From assembly GCA_003024985.2 (NCBI GenBank), contig PXIH01S0013243.1: a DNA stretch of 10,698 nt; one strand, written 5' to 3'. The position numbers were made by a program, and so were the translations under genes. This document shows, in pieces, positions 1 to 7,024 of this stretch; position 1 is the stretch's first letter, and every line of letters begins with the position of its first letter. The notes under the pieces are model-generated. The model was not told where the DNA came from, ran no database searches, and was given only the letters and a program-made list of their open reading frames with translations. Origin of the DNA: Euperipatoides rowelli. Lineage: Eukaryota; Onychophora; Udeonychophora; Euonychophora; Peripatopsidae.

Positions 1-17
1 AAAAAAAAAAAAAAAAA
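1..17 (+). repeat. Poly-A run at window edge
   Basis: The window opens with 17 consecutive A residues followed by AT-rich sequence. It may be the tail of a retroposed element lying to the left of the window, but nothing before it is visible, so it is recorded only as a homopolymer. Confidence 0.6.
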
Positions 18-74
18 CTTATAAAAATATTTACAAACAAAAATATAAAATTTTGCTCTCCCTTTAATTTCTTT

Positions 75-225
75 CTGCCGACGCCCTTCATCCATAGCAG
101 TTAGCGCTATCAACCGAGACATTCCAGGTTCGAATCCCGCTTAAAGCATGAACATCATATGACGTCTTATAAAGAAAGCTTAATTCTGTTTTCTTAAAAA
201 AAAAAATAATAATAATAATGGAGCC
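75..225 (+). mobile_element. tRNA-derived SINE fragment
   Basis: The segment GGTTCGAATCC (about 128-138) is a perfect tRNA-type B box (internal RNA polymerase III promoter). It is preceded by AGTTAGCGCT (about 99-108), which matches the D-arm end of an A box as found in many tRNA-derived SINEs. The spacing is close to that of a tRNA. The 5' half is degenerate and the acceptor stem cannot be folded, so this is not a functional tRNA gene. A short unrelated body follows, ending in a run of A residues and AAT repeats (about 197-220), the usual SINE tail. No target-site duplication was found by eye, so the ends are approximate. It appears to be an old, immobile copy. Confidence 0.6.
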
Positions 226-1480
226 GATATAGGCCTAGAGCCTAACCTAAACAAATAATTTAATAATTGAGAGATCAGCATCACTCATTATCACAAATCG
301 ATTAGGCCTACTTGTACCAATTTTGTTTTGAGATGAAGACCAAAATACTAGTATATTTATTTGATAGCAAATTAGAAGCTAACAGCTGTCGTGTCCAGTT
401 AATTAATTTGCGTCCAAACTGAAAGGCAGTTGCTATGGCGCGTGTTCTCCACGAGGCCCGGACAGTCCTGCTGGCGACCATGTCTCTAGAGACTGAGATA
501 ACGTACTGACCTGCCGCCAAACATTTTATAGGAGACAGAATGCGGACATTAATAATCAAGTTGATAATCAGAAGACTAGCCACTCCTCGATAGTGCAGCT
601 GCAACTAGAGCCAAGCCTTTCCAATCTAGGGATCAGGAAAATTAAAAGCAAACTTTAACTCTAGTGTTGTAAAAGTTATTAATTCATTGTTACAAGCCTT
701 CATTAGTGGGTGCTTATAAAACTTTATAACCTTTAGCTGCAGCTTATTACGACAAAAGGCTTGTTCTTTAAAAAGTTGAAAGCGAGTAGTCTGCCTAATT
801 TAGATTGGCATTTGACAAGTTCAATCATTCGTCATTATCGCAATGATGACTTATTTGGAAGAATATCCTGGATTCCTGAAACAAAAAGCTAGAATAAGAG
901 GGGTGTAGTAAAAAGTCATTCTGATTCACATCAGTAAAAAATTTTAGAAAAACAAATTAGTCTGGCTTGCTGAATCGTATTTGTAAATGTTCAACAAAAT
1001 TTTGATAGTAAAAATCTTCAATTTAAATTGACCTACGCCGAAATGTTTTTTAATTCTCTTTAGTTCTAGCAAAATTATTTTATAGGGTACTTGTATAGGC
1101 TAATGAGAGTAGGGGAAGGTTAGACTATTGAAATCAGGCTGGAAAAGAGACAAAATAAGCCACATTTTTCTAGACAGGCGTGGGAAGGGCGGTGGTGTGA
1201 AGATAGTCCAGGTGCACATTGTTTTAATGATTGGATTAGCAAAGTTTTTCTTTGTATTTGGAGTCGATATTTATCTGTGATAAGTGGTTTGGGAAGTGAT
1301 AGTAAGTTCTATTGAATGGATAAAGAACACCGATATCTTTCAGATTGGATTATATGTAAAGTTAAATATTACTGATCTCCCAAAGCAACTGAATTTACAA
1401 AGTCAATAGTCTTCATAATATATAGTAGCCTACACCTGAAGTAAATGATTTGAATTATTATTTTTACTATAATAGAAATC
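226..1480. other. Unassigned AT-rich DNA with one GC-richer patch
   Basis: No gene or known element is recognised here. Two TAGGCCTA-type motifs lie at about 230 and 304. A GC-richer, CpG-containing patch (about 420-520) stands out. On the plus strand it holds a 24-codon reading frame starting ATGGCG near 435, and on the minus strand it lies within a 98-codon open frame (308-604). Neither shows recognisable protein similarity. Inside it GTCTCTAGAGAC (482-493) is a perfect palindrome. The rest is low-complexity AT-rich sequence in which I see nothing. Confidence 0.4.
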
Positions 1481-1484
1481 AATA

Positions 1485-1612
1485 TTGTTCTATTATTATT
1501 ATTACAGTATTACTATAATTTTTATCATCTTTATTCCCATTCTCATCATTACATTAGCATCCTCCAACTCATCATCATGATAATCCATCTCATGATCATC
1601 ATCACCGCTTTA
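1485..1612. repeat. Degenerate trinucleotide simple repeat (ATT/TCA)
   Basis: ATT repeats (about 1493-1504) grade into a TCATCA-rich stretch (about 1555-1605) with many interruptions. It looks like a decayed microsatellite. There is no sign of a gene. Confidence 0.6.
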
Positions 1613-1704
1613 AAATTCCTTCCTTCTCAATTGATGCTTGGAAACACTATTACCTTCCTTCTCACATTTATACTTAAAATCCTCATTATTATATGTATGC
1701 ATAC

Positions 1705-1721
1705 CAGTGTCGGACTGACTT
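1705..1721 (+). mobile_element. Possible hAT-like transposon terminus (single end)
   Basis: The sequence CAGTGTCGGACTGACTT resembles the CAGTG-initial terminal inverted repeats of some hAT-type non-autonomous elements in animal genomes. Just upstream is ATGCATAC, which could be an 8-bp target site. I could not find an opposite end (reverse complement plus repeated target site) in the window, so this may be a truncated copy or chance. Confidence 0.22.
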
Positions 1722-1753
1722 AAAAGGCCCCATAAGAATATTTGTTAAAAACT

Positions 1754-1764
1754 CCCCCCCCCCC
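1754..1764 (+). repeat. C11 homopolymer
   Basis: Eleven consecutive C residues interrupt otherwise AT-rich sequence. It is one of three C/G homopolymers of 11-12 bases in the window; the others are at 5762-5772 and 7639-7650. Confidence 0.9.
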
Positions 1765-2242
1765 TAGTAAAAAGTGCATTTTTTGCAACAGATGGTGAGT
1801 GTTGTGTATGGGGGCGGTTTCTAGTTCCATTCTGCATGTAGGTTATCGGGTTTGGGGGTGCTGGAAGCTGTTAGTTTTTAAGGCTTTTAACAAGATGAGC
1901 TCTGCTGATACTTAAAAAATGCTGAAATTTTTAATAACTTAAATAACATACAAATAAAATATTTTTTATAATAATGAAATTATTAATTTTATAGGTTTAT
2001 TTCACCTCTTTCAATACCACATAAGCCTATATTTATTGATTTTCTTTTAAAGTGCGGAATATTTTAAAGATGGTACTCCAAAATGTAAATGCATTTGCAA
2101 TTTTTAATGTTTGACCGCTTGTACAAAAGTTTTATCTTTACAAATGTATAAATTTAAAATTTTTAAAATAATTTTACTATAAAATCTTGACAAGTAATAA
2201 AAAAAAATTAAACACTGACTTTGAACCATTTTTATTATTATT
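1765..2242. other. AT-rich DNA, nothing recognised
   Basis: A slightly G-rich patch (about 1790-1870) is followed by strongly AT-rich DNA. No reading frame, RNA gene or repeat family is recognised. The left copy of the target-site duplication for the following SINE lies at 2224-2242. Confidence 0.4.
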
Positions 2243-2497
2243 TTTTATTTAAAATAAATTTCACGCAGAGAAATAGATGTTAATGCATTAATTATTTAAA
2301 TTACTAATTTTTACTACTACAGGTTCTTAAGAGCCAGTGTACAGAGTAAAAAACCCTCAGCACAATGTTCTAAACCAGGGGGAAAAACCATTCCATAACC
2401 GGCTAACCTGGCAATCGAACCAGTGGTATTCCCAGCATATGACTGCGACTTGATAGTATCCAGCATCACTACCGACTGAACCACCAAGCCAGGACTA
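2243..2497 (-). mobile_element. tRNA-derived SINE, minus strand, with target-site duplication
   Basis: On the minus strand the head starts with CCTGGCTTGG, then an A box TGGTTCAGTCGGTAG (2483-2469) and a B box GGTTCGATTGC (2421-2411). The A-to-B distance is about 62 nt, longer than in a standard tRNA, so an extra arm or insertion is present. CCTGGC at the 5' end can pair with GCCAGG after the B box, like a remnant acceptor stem. The unrelated body includes the motif seen on the plus strand as ACAGAGTAAAAAACCCT (2341-2357), shared with the neighbouring retroposon. It ends in an A/T-rich tail. Flanks at 2224-2242 and 2498-2516 match at 16 of 19 positions and are a likely diverged target-site duplication that sets the ends. 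The divergence suggests an old insertion. Confidence 0.72.
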
Positions 2498-2737
2498 AAC
2501 CGTTTTTATCATTAATAACTAGTAGAAACCCCATCGAAATCGACGAGAATTTATTTTTGGGGGCAAATAATTTTGTGTCTTGTTTGAAACTACGCTAAAC
2601 ATTCCCCTGTTATTTGCTCATCCCCCTAAAAAATAGCCAAGTCTATTTTCTTTGTCTATACTATGGAAACTACCCACATGTCAAATTTCACATTTGTGTA
2701 ATGTTGGGAAGTAAAGCCTGTTAAAAATGACAGAAGT

Positions 2738-3100
2738 CATTTGGGGGCCCCCTAGCACCCACATGTGGCCACCTAGGACCTTGACCTTTTACATTAATAT
2801 TCTAGACCTCTAGGGTAACACAAATTTCAACTTAATCGGAGCATTTTAAATAATTCAGATTTTTGGGGATTCCTTAGCACGCCCATGTCACTATCTAGGA
2901 CCTTGATCTTTTATATAAAAATTTTAGACTTCTAGGGTAACACAAATTCCAACTAAATCGGAGGATTTAAAAAATTTCCAATTTTGGGGGCCCCATCCCT
3001 CCAAAACATGCCCCTACACTATGTAACCTCCCCACAAACCTAACACAAAAATCCACAGGTCAATTGGACAAACCATTTGGGGGAAAATTTAATTTAAAGA
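2738..3100 (+). repeat. Imperfect tandem repeat, unit about 122 bp
   Basis: Two adjacent units (starting about 2741 and 2863) align without gaps at a spacing of exactly 122 bp. Shared blocks include CTAGGACCTTGA, TCTAGGGTAACACAAATT and a TCGGAG block. A third, more diverged unit begins at about 2984 with TTGGGGGCCCC, and a further TTTGGGGG anchor lies at about 3078. An earlier TTTTTGGGGGCAAA at about 2555 may mark a still older unit. The G-rich start of each unit contrasts with the AT-rich surroundings. No reading frame runs through the units, so this looks like a short satellite-like array or the internal repeats of an unrecognised element. Confidence 0.7.
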
Positions 3101-3140
3101 GTTCCGAATGACAGTTACACACAGAGATAATTTGCTTTTT

Positions 3141-3285
3141 TATTTTATTTATAAAATCATACAATATATACAGTAGTAAAAAACCCTAACTCCCCTCTGA
3201 TCTTAGATAGGAGCCTTCAACACAATTTCCTGCCCGTCAAAAAAAGAAAAGAAAAACAAAAATAACACACATCAGATCCCTCCCT
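3141..3285 (-). mobile_element. Short retroposon with 21-bp target-site duplication
   Basis: Left flank 3120-3140 and right flank 3286-3306 are direct copies starting CACAGAGATAATTTG, identical at 20 of 21 positions. They bracket a 145-bp insert. Read on the minus strand, the insert ends in an A-rich ATAAATAAAATAAAA tail next to the duplication, the hallmark of target-primed reverse transcription. It contains, on the plus strand, ACAGTAGTAAAAAACCCT (3170-3187) and ACACAATTTCCT, nearly the same as motifs in the SINE at 2243-2497. No tRNA head is seen, so it is probably a 5'-truncated copy of a related SINE, with about 35 nt of extra sequence between the shared blocks. The near-perfect duplication suggests it is younger than the SINE. 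Confidence 0.65.
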
Positions 3286-3306
3286 CACAGAGATAATTTG
3301 TTTTTT

Positions 3307-4200
3307 GATATAATAATAACTTGCTATATAAAATCAATCATTTTTAATACTGATATCCTAATCTAAAATGTACTACAGGTTAATACTATATCAATAATAG
3401 CATTATCACACACCCTATCTTTATTTCCATTTAAATGACAAACTTATTTTTGATTTTACACATGTGCAACTTTCCGAAGAACCGGAAGTTCACAAGCATT
3501 CTGGGATTGTTAGTAAAGTACCCAACATGATTGTATCTATCAGTCTAATATATGAGTATGCTTATTTCCTTATCATATTAACATCTTATCCATTTTATCA
3601 TGTGTTATGTACACCTTAATAGTCTTAGATTGCATTGACAACAAAAAAAATTCTTAAATCAAACAATACAACATAGGCTTTCTCTAGATGCCAACTTTTC
3701 TCTAGTGCAGTAGCTTAATTCTGGATTACTGTTGTAACCAGATTATTCTTCTGCATAGTTTTGTGGGTATTTTACCTGAGGAATATATAAGTATATTATA
3801 TCACTTTATGAGACCTAAAGTCCTAAGCAAGGCGTCTAGAGAAAAAATAAAATTTTCTTTACCTTTAAAAATTTAATAATATAGAAAAACTTAATTTTTT
3901 GGGTATTTGCATTTATGAAGTTACTTTTCTCTGTGAATGCTAGGATTTACAGTTTCTAAATGTGTATATCAATGTTTTTTTGTAAAATTTTGGAAGTACA
4001 GTATTTTCAGTTCTTATAAAAACGCACACAAAAATTTAAATCTACTGACAGACCAAAAGCTTAAGCCTAATGCTCAGGCCATAAAAAATTATTTAAAGGT
4101 AAATTTTATGGTGTGTTATCCAAGCTATGGTGTCCCACCAACAAGTTTTAGAAAATAAAATAAAAAATTGCATTTCATATCTTGTAAAACAATGAACTTT
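3307..4200. other. AT-rich DNA, no gene recognised; would contain any 3' LTR
   Basis: This stretch is strongly AT-rich. Apart from the promoter-like motif cluster at about 3472-3514 nothing is recognised. Because the gypsy pol relic reads leftward and stops at 4201, its 3' LTR should lie here. A segment reading GTTGGTGGGACACC on the minus strand (about 4147-4134) could be near an LTR start, but no matching second LTR is seen. The 73-codon plus-strand frame at 3937-4158 has low-complexity content and no visible similarity. Confidence 0.35.
3472..3514. promoter_or_regulatory. ETS-like and ZNF143/THAP11-like motif cluster
   Basis: ACCGGAAGT (3481-3489) is a perfect ETS-family site. A second, inverted ETS core TTCCG (3472-3476) lies just before it. 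Seven bases after it, GCATTCTGGGATTGTTAGT (3496-3514) closely resembles the reverse complement of the ZNF143/THAP11 (Staf/SBS) motif ACTACAATTCCCAGNATGC, with one base missing and one added. ETS plus SBS sites are typical of housekeeping promoters in animals. No gene could be assigned to either side; a plus-strand frame of about 30 codons begins at ATG 3528. The activity is inferred only from motif matches. Confidence 0.3.
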
Positions 4201-4379
4201 TTAATCAATCGATACTAGATCTTTATGTCTGGTTGGATATTTATGTTTGTAATGAATTAGATTGAGTGGGTTTTAAATGATTTCATTCTGAACAGTATTA
4301 TCTGGACCATTTCCCTTTGCATTTCTTTCTTCAAATTTATCTAAATAATCTATATTTTATTTGTCATAAGTAGGGCGTT

Positions 4380-4560
4380 CTGTTTGATTATTTCATACAC
4401 CATGTCATTCACTTTTTACATGACAATATAAGGACCTTTCCAGAAAATATCTATATTTGAGTGGCAATGTTTGGACAATCGGAGAGCCTAAAAACTTTTT
4501 GTATCACTTGGTTTCTGACTAAAAATGATCAGGAAGTTTTTTTTGTCATAATAAGCTTTT
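4380..4560 (-). pseudogene. Gypsy integrase C-terminal (GPY/F-type) domain remnant
   Basis: AYYDKKNF (about 4560-4535, minus strand) matches the ..YYD.K block that precedes the domain. FWKGPYIVM (about 4445-4419) is a close match to the W.GPY.V motif that names it, and VNDMVYEIIK (about 4412-4383) matches the following ...VNDV.Y.I block. The domain contacts DNA in integrase. A stop after GPYIVM shows decay. Downstream, a basic segment and stop at 4203-4201 end the polyprotein. Confidence 0.8.
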
Positions 4561-4819
4561 TGTCAATCTTTGAAATTTTTTAGATTTTTGGTTACCATTG
4601 TTTTGGTAGACCCTTTTATATTTCCACTCTTGAATAGTTGGAGTTTTTAATCAGATTATCTGGGTTTCAATTTGCAAAGTCCAACTCTTGCCTTAAAAAT
4701 AACCTATTGTAATGTTGACCATGGTGTGGAATGGCAAAAGTAGAAAATATTTATCCAGATGTAATTGGTGTCTGTAACACAATAGTATCAGTCATTTAAT
4801 GACTTTGTTTGAGGTCTTC

Positions 4820-5023
4820 ATAAAATTTTATTGTGCTTCTCATATGGATTATTTTTTTTTCAAGTCAATGTTCTACAAATTGCACACTTCCCAATAGAAT
4901 TAGGATGAAAATTGAGAACTATTGTCAGAAAGACACTGATTAGGGATGCCAAAAGTCATAACGATCTGGTTAAATTATAGGCCATTTGCTATAATGATCA
5001 ATGATAATAAANACAATCACTAA
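4820..5023 (-). pseudogene. Gypsy integrase catalytic core remnant, right part
   Basis: On the minus strand, starting at the MITE edge, LVIV.IIIIDHYSKW (about 5023-4982) matches the YILVV.D.FSKW block. FGIPNQCLSDNSSQF (4953-4909) matches the F.RFG.P..L.SD.G..F block and keeps the second catalytic aspartate (SDN). NPYEKHNKIL (about 4853-4824) lies where PYHPQ.NG.VER carries the catalytic glutamate; that residue is not preserved in register. One N (5012) falls in this stretch. The first catalytic aspartate would lie upstream of the MITE (about 5500-5570) and is not recognisable. Confidence 0.82.
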
Positions 5024-5025
5024 TA

Positions 5026-5498
5026 GGGGAAGTGGGGGGAATACCGTGCAGCGGGTAATACCGCGCATCAAAGTTTTTCATATTACGTGATATAATTAAT
5101 GAATTTTTCTAACACTGTCCTTTTCTGGTTGCAATATGTACCAATAATTGATATAATGAATCTTGAAATTTTTTTTTATAAATGTGCCAGAGTGGAAAAA
5201 CGAAAAATCAAATATTTCTTGTTATTTTTTGGCTTAAGAAAATAAGAGAATTTGCTATTTTTTTTTTTTTAATAATTTTTAGTCAAATATATTCTTAAAC
5301 GGTAGTGTTTAGAGAATGTTTTCATGTATAGTTTACTTCATTAAGATAAAAGGTTTGTCTGCTGCACGAAATGTTTATATACATTTAAAAGTAGGATAAC
5401 TAAGGATCATTTTCATGTAAAAATATTTATCTTAACTTTAACTATTTTGCCACAAGAAAGAATCTTGCTTAAGTGCGTGGCATTCCCCCCACTTCCCC
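5026..5498. mobile_element. MITE with G-rich terminal inverted repeats and TA target duplication
   Basis: The left end (5024-5050) and the reverse complement of the right end (5474-5500) match at 24 of 27 positions. The first 19, TAGGGGAAGTGGGGGGAAT, are identical. If the outer TA is the target duplication, the element is 473 bp (5026-5498) and starts GGGGAAG. The TA duplication fits the IS630/Tc1/mariner superfamily, but the family is inferred only from that. Just inside the left end ATACCGTGCA and ATACCGCGCA form a short direct repeat. The interior is AT-rich with no transposase frame, so it is non-autonomous. It lies within the integrase core of the gypsy relic, whose similarity resumes immediately past the right side of the insertion. 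Confidence 0.88.
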
Positions 5499-5569
5499 TA
5501 CTTTTAGGTCTTGAAACCTAATTAATTACTCATCATAGATGGTCATTAAGATAGTAATTATGATGTTTG

Positions 5570-5795
5570 GTAAGCGACTAGTGCTGCAAGACCTTATGTA
5601 AATGATAATATATTGTTCCATTTTTTGGCAAAAGCATCATGCTTTTTATATGCTTTGCTTTTTGATCACATTATGATATTTATTATGGAATTCAAACATG
5701 ATTTTATAAATCAACCTTCTTGGTATGACCACTCTACATGAGTCCATCTTTATTTCCCCTGCCCCCCCCCCCTTTGCTTTATAGTATAAAACAAT
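5570..5795 (-). pseudogene. Gypsy integrase zinc-binding (H2C2) domain remnant
   Basis: Minus-strand LYYKAK (about 5795-5775) matches the ...LLYYK... entry to the domain, then comes a C11/G11 tract (5772-5762). VVIPRRLIYKI (5732-5700) matches the LVVP..LR..I block. FHNKYHN (5690-5670) supplies the two histidines of the H-x3-H part. CFCQKMEQYIIIYIRSC (from 5636) matches the KF.W..M..D...YV..C block, but the final cysteine of C-x2-C is a serine in this copy. The domain binds zinc and helps integrase assemble on LTR ends. Two stops interrupt it. Confidence 0.78.
5762..5772 (+). repeat. C11 homopolymer inside gypsy relic
   Basis: Eleven C residues lie between LYYKAK and VVIPRRL of the integrase zinc-binding remnant. 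They encode G residues on the minus strand that have no counterpart in the family, so the tract probably expanded after the element died. Confidence 0.85.
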
Positions 5796-5858
5796 ATCAA
5801 AGTAGAGAATAATTTTTCTTTTCTTTGTCTCTTTATTAACTTTTTAAATTATTTGCTT

Positions 5859-6053
5859 CTAGCTAGTAGCTTTATTATTTTTGTTGGAAATGTCTGGTTC
5901 TTTGTCTTGTTCTGCAGTAAATATTTCTGGAAGGAGATTACTTAACCTTAAGTCTATAGTGATGCCTGGCACACCAGATAGTCTTTGAAGAGATGTTCTT
6001 TCAGATTCTGAATCAAACTCATCTGGAAAGAGTGGTTCCACTAGGCTGAGCAT
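5859..6053 (-). pseudogene. RNase H-integrase linker of gypsy pol, residual open frame
   Basis: A 64-codon frame reads from ATG (6053-6051) to TAG (5861-5859). It begins MLSLVEPLFPDEFDSES and has ordinary protein-like composition, unlike other frames here. It lies directly after the RNase H remnant and before the integrase zinc-binding remnant. Its start MLSL aligns with the end of the ADALSR block that closes gypsy RNase H, and TAEQDKEPDI resembles the ...AQ..DP.. stretch preceding integrase. I therefore read it as the surviving linker, not a host gene. An in-frame TAG lies just upstream (6059-6057) and AATAAA appears 22 bases after the stop (5837-5832). By themselves these could make it look like a last exon, but the flanking pol motifs explain it better. 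Confidence 0.75.
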
Positions 6054-6147
6054 AAGCTACCAGGTATTGAAGGCCTATATTTTGGATGTTAGCTATATTC
6101 TGCCGACATAGACTAATGGGCTAACTTATAACTGTAGCCTTAATCAG

Positions 6148-6330
6148 TTTCGAACCATGTTAAGGCCTTTTGGTCAATTATTACTAAAAAATCTACTTTT
6201 TGCAAATAAAACCTAAGTTTTTTTAACTTTATAAATAATTAAACAATTCATTTTGTACATTTTAGAATGCGCCACTAGCATACTCAATAATATGGGTGGT
6301 ACCATCCCTTTGAATAATAACATCATCAAC
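6148..6330 (-). pseudogene. Gypsy RNase H domain remnant
   Basis: Minus-strand codons from 6327 read DDVIIQRDGTTHIIEYASGA, matching the RNase H block GIGAVL.Q.DG..HPI.YASR of Ty3/gypsy elements. A stop follows at the position after GAF, then NVQNELFNYL, matching ...E.NY...E.E. After a gap, IDQKALTWFE (about 6177-6150) matches the TDHKAL.WL block. In the family this domain removes the RNA strand during reverse transcription. The expected metal-binding aspartate of DAS is not clearly kept, and stops interrupt the frame. Confidence 0.8.
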
Positions 6331-6332
6331 TC

Positions 6333-6356
6333 TAAATCACTGGTATGAGTGATTTA
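6333..6356. repeat. Inverted repeat, 9-bp arms, 6-nt loop
   Basis: TAAATCACT (6333-6341) and AGTGATTTA (6348-6356) are perfect complements around GGTATG. It lies at the junction where RT-RNase H connecting sequence seems to be missing. No function is assigned. Confidence 0.6.
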
Positions 6357-6589
6357 AGTTTTTTTCACATGCATTTGCCATTGAATGTCTGTTTTTGGTA
6401 TTTTCCAGAAGTTAACTTAATAGCTTATGGTCTTTGGCTTACATGCTTATGGAGCCAGTTCATCCATCCCAGAAACCACTACATTTCCTTTTAAGTCTTT
6501 TAAATGTAACAACATTATTGCTTTTAGTTTTACCAAAAAGGATCCATTCTTCACTTATTATTCTACACAAGTTTGATTTTTTTAGCAGA

Positions 6590-7024
6590 ATTGGCAATTC
6601 TTAATTTAACATATAAACCCAAATTAAGTAATAGTTGAAACAGCATGCAGGTCAATAAGACACAGTCAAAATTATGAGATTAAATCATATCAAGATAGGA
6701 TATTGTACACTTGTCCAATACTGGCTCAAGAACCTTGACTTAAATTTGCTAAAGGTAGACAAGGCTGCTTAAAACCAAAAGTATTCAATTTAATCTCATA
6801 AAGCCTCTCATTGCAGACAAAGGCTGTCCTCTTGGATCATGCCACATAGATAGTACCCATGGTCATATCCAGACTAAACAGGTACTTGGGTCCCTGGAAC
6901 CTTTGTACTATTCTGTTCAAGTCTGGCATAGGGTCATAATCATTTTATCTAGTTCAGATCCCTACAATTCACGCAGAATATATTGGTGCCATCTGGTTTA
7001 CTAAAATAGCAGATGCAGCCCAGG
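6590..7024 (-). pseudogene. Gypsy reverse transcriptase domain remnant
   Basis: Reading the minus strand, SPWAASAILV (about 7024-7000) matches the family SPWASPVVLV block. After a frameshift KPDGT (6999-6985) matches the KKDGS/T block, followed by FCVN.RDLN. Then PMPDLNRI (about 6942-6905) and KYLFSLDM (about 6886-6863) match the YP.P.L..I and Y.S.LD...GY blocks. KRTAFV and RLYEI (about 6833-6793) and NTFGF (about 6786-6772) match the KTAF, GLYE and PFGL blocks. YLDM (6697-6686) sits where the catalytic Y-x-D-D box should be, so the second active-site aspartate is lost. GLYVKLRIAN (about 6630-6600) matches the GL.LK..KC region. At least two frameshifts and several stops break the domain. Confidence 0.85.

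Noticed and set aside
80-150. Functional tRNA gene
   Set aside because: The B box is good, but the A box half and acceptor stem are degenerate and an A-rich tail follows. A SINE is the better reading.
308-604. 98-codon minus-strand open frame
   Set aside because: It has no recognisable domain or start context, and most of it is AT-rich. The GC-richer part is reported as an observation only.
2407-2493. Functional tRNA gene on the minus strand
   Set aside because: The A-to-B spacing is too long, the cloverleaf cannot be closed properly, and flanking duplications mark a SINE.
2738-3100. CRISPR array
   Set aside because: The repeats are long, diverged and contiguous without spacers, and the DNA is clearly animal-like.
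3937-4158. 73-codon plus-strand open frame
   Set aside because: It has low-complexity K/N/F-rich content, no similarity, and lies on the opposite strand just beyond the end of the gypsy pol relic.
4120-4160. 3' LTR start paired with the 7831-7892 patch
   Set aside because: The two share only short words (GGTG, GGATAAC) at different spacing, which is not enough to call an LTR pair.
5859-6056. Last exon of a host gene with AG acceptor and AATAAA
   Set aside because: RNase H remnant immediately upstream and integrase remnant immediately downstream show it is the pol linker.
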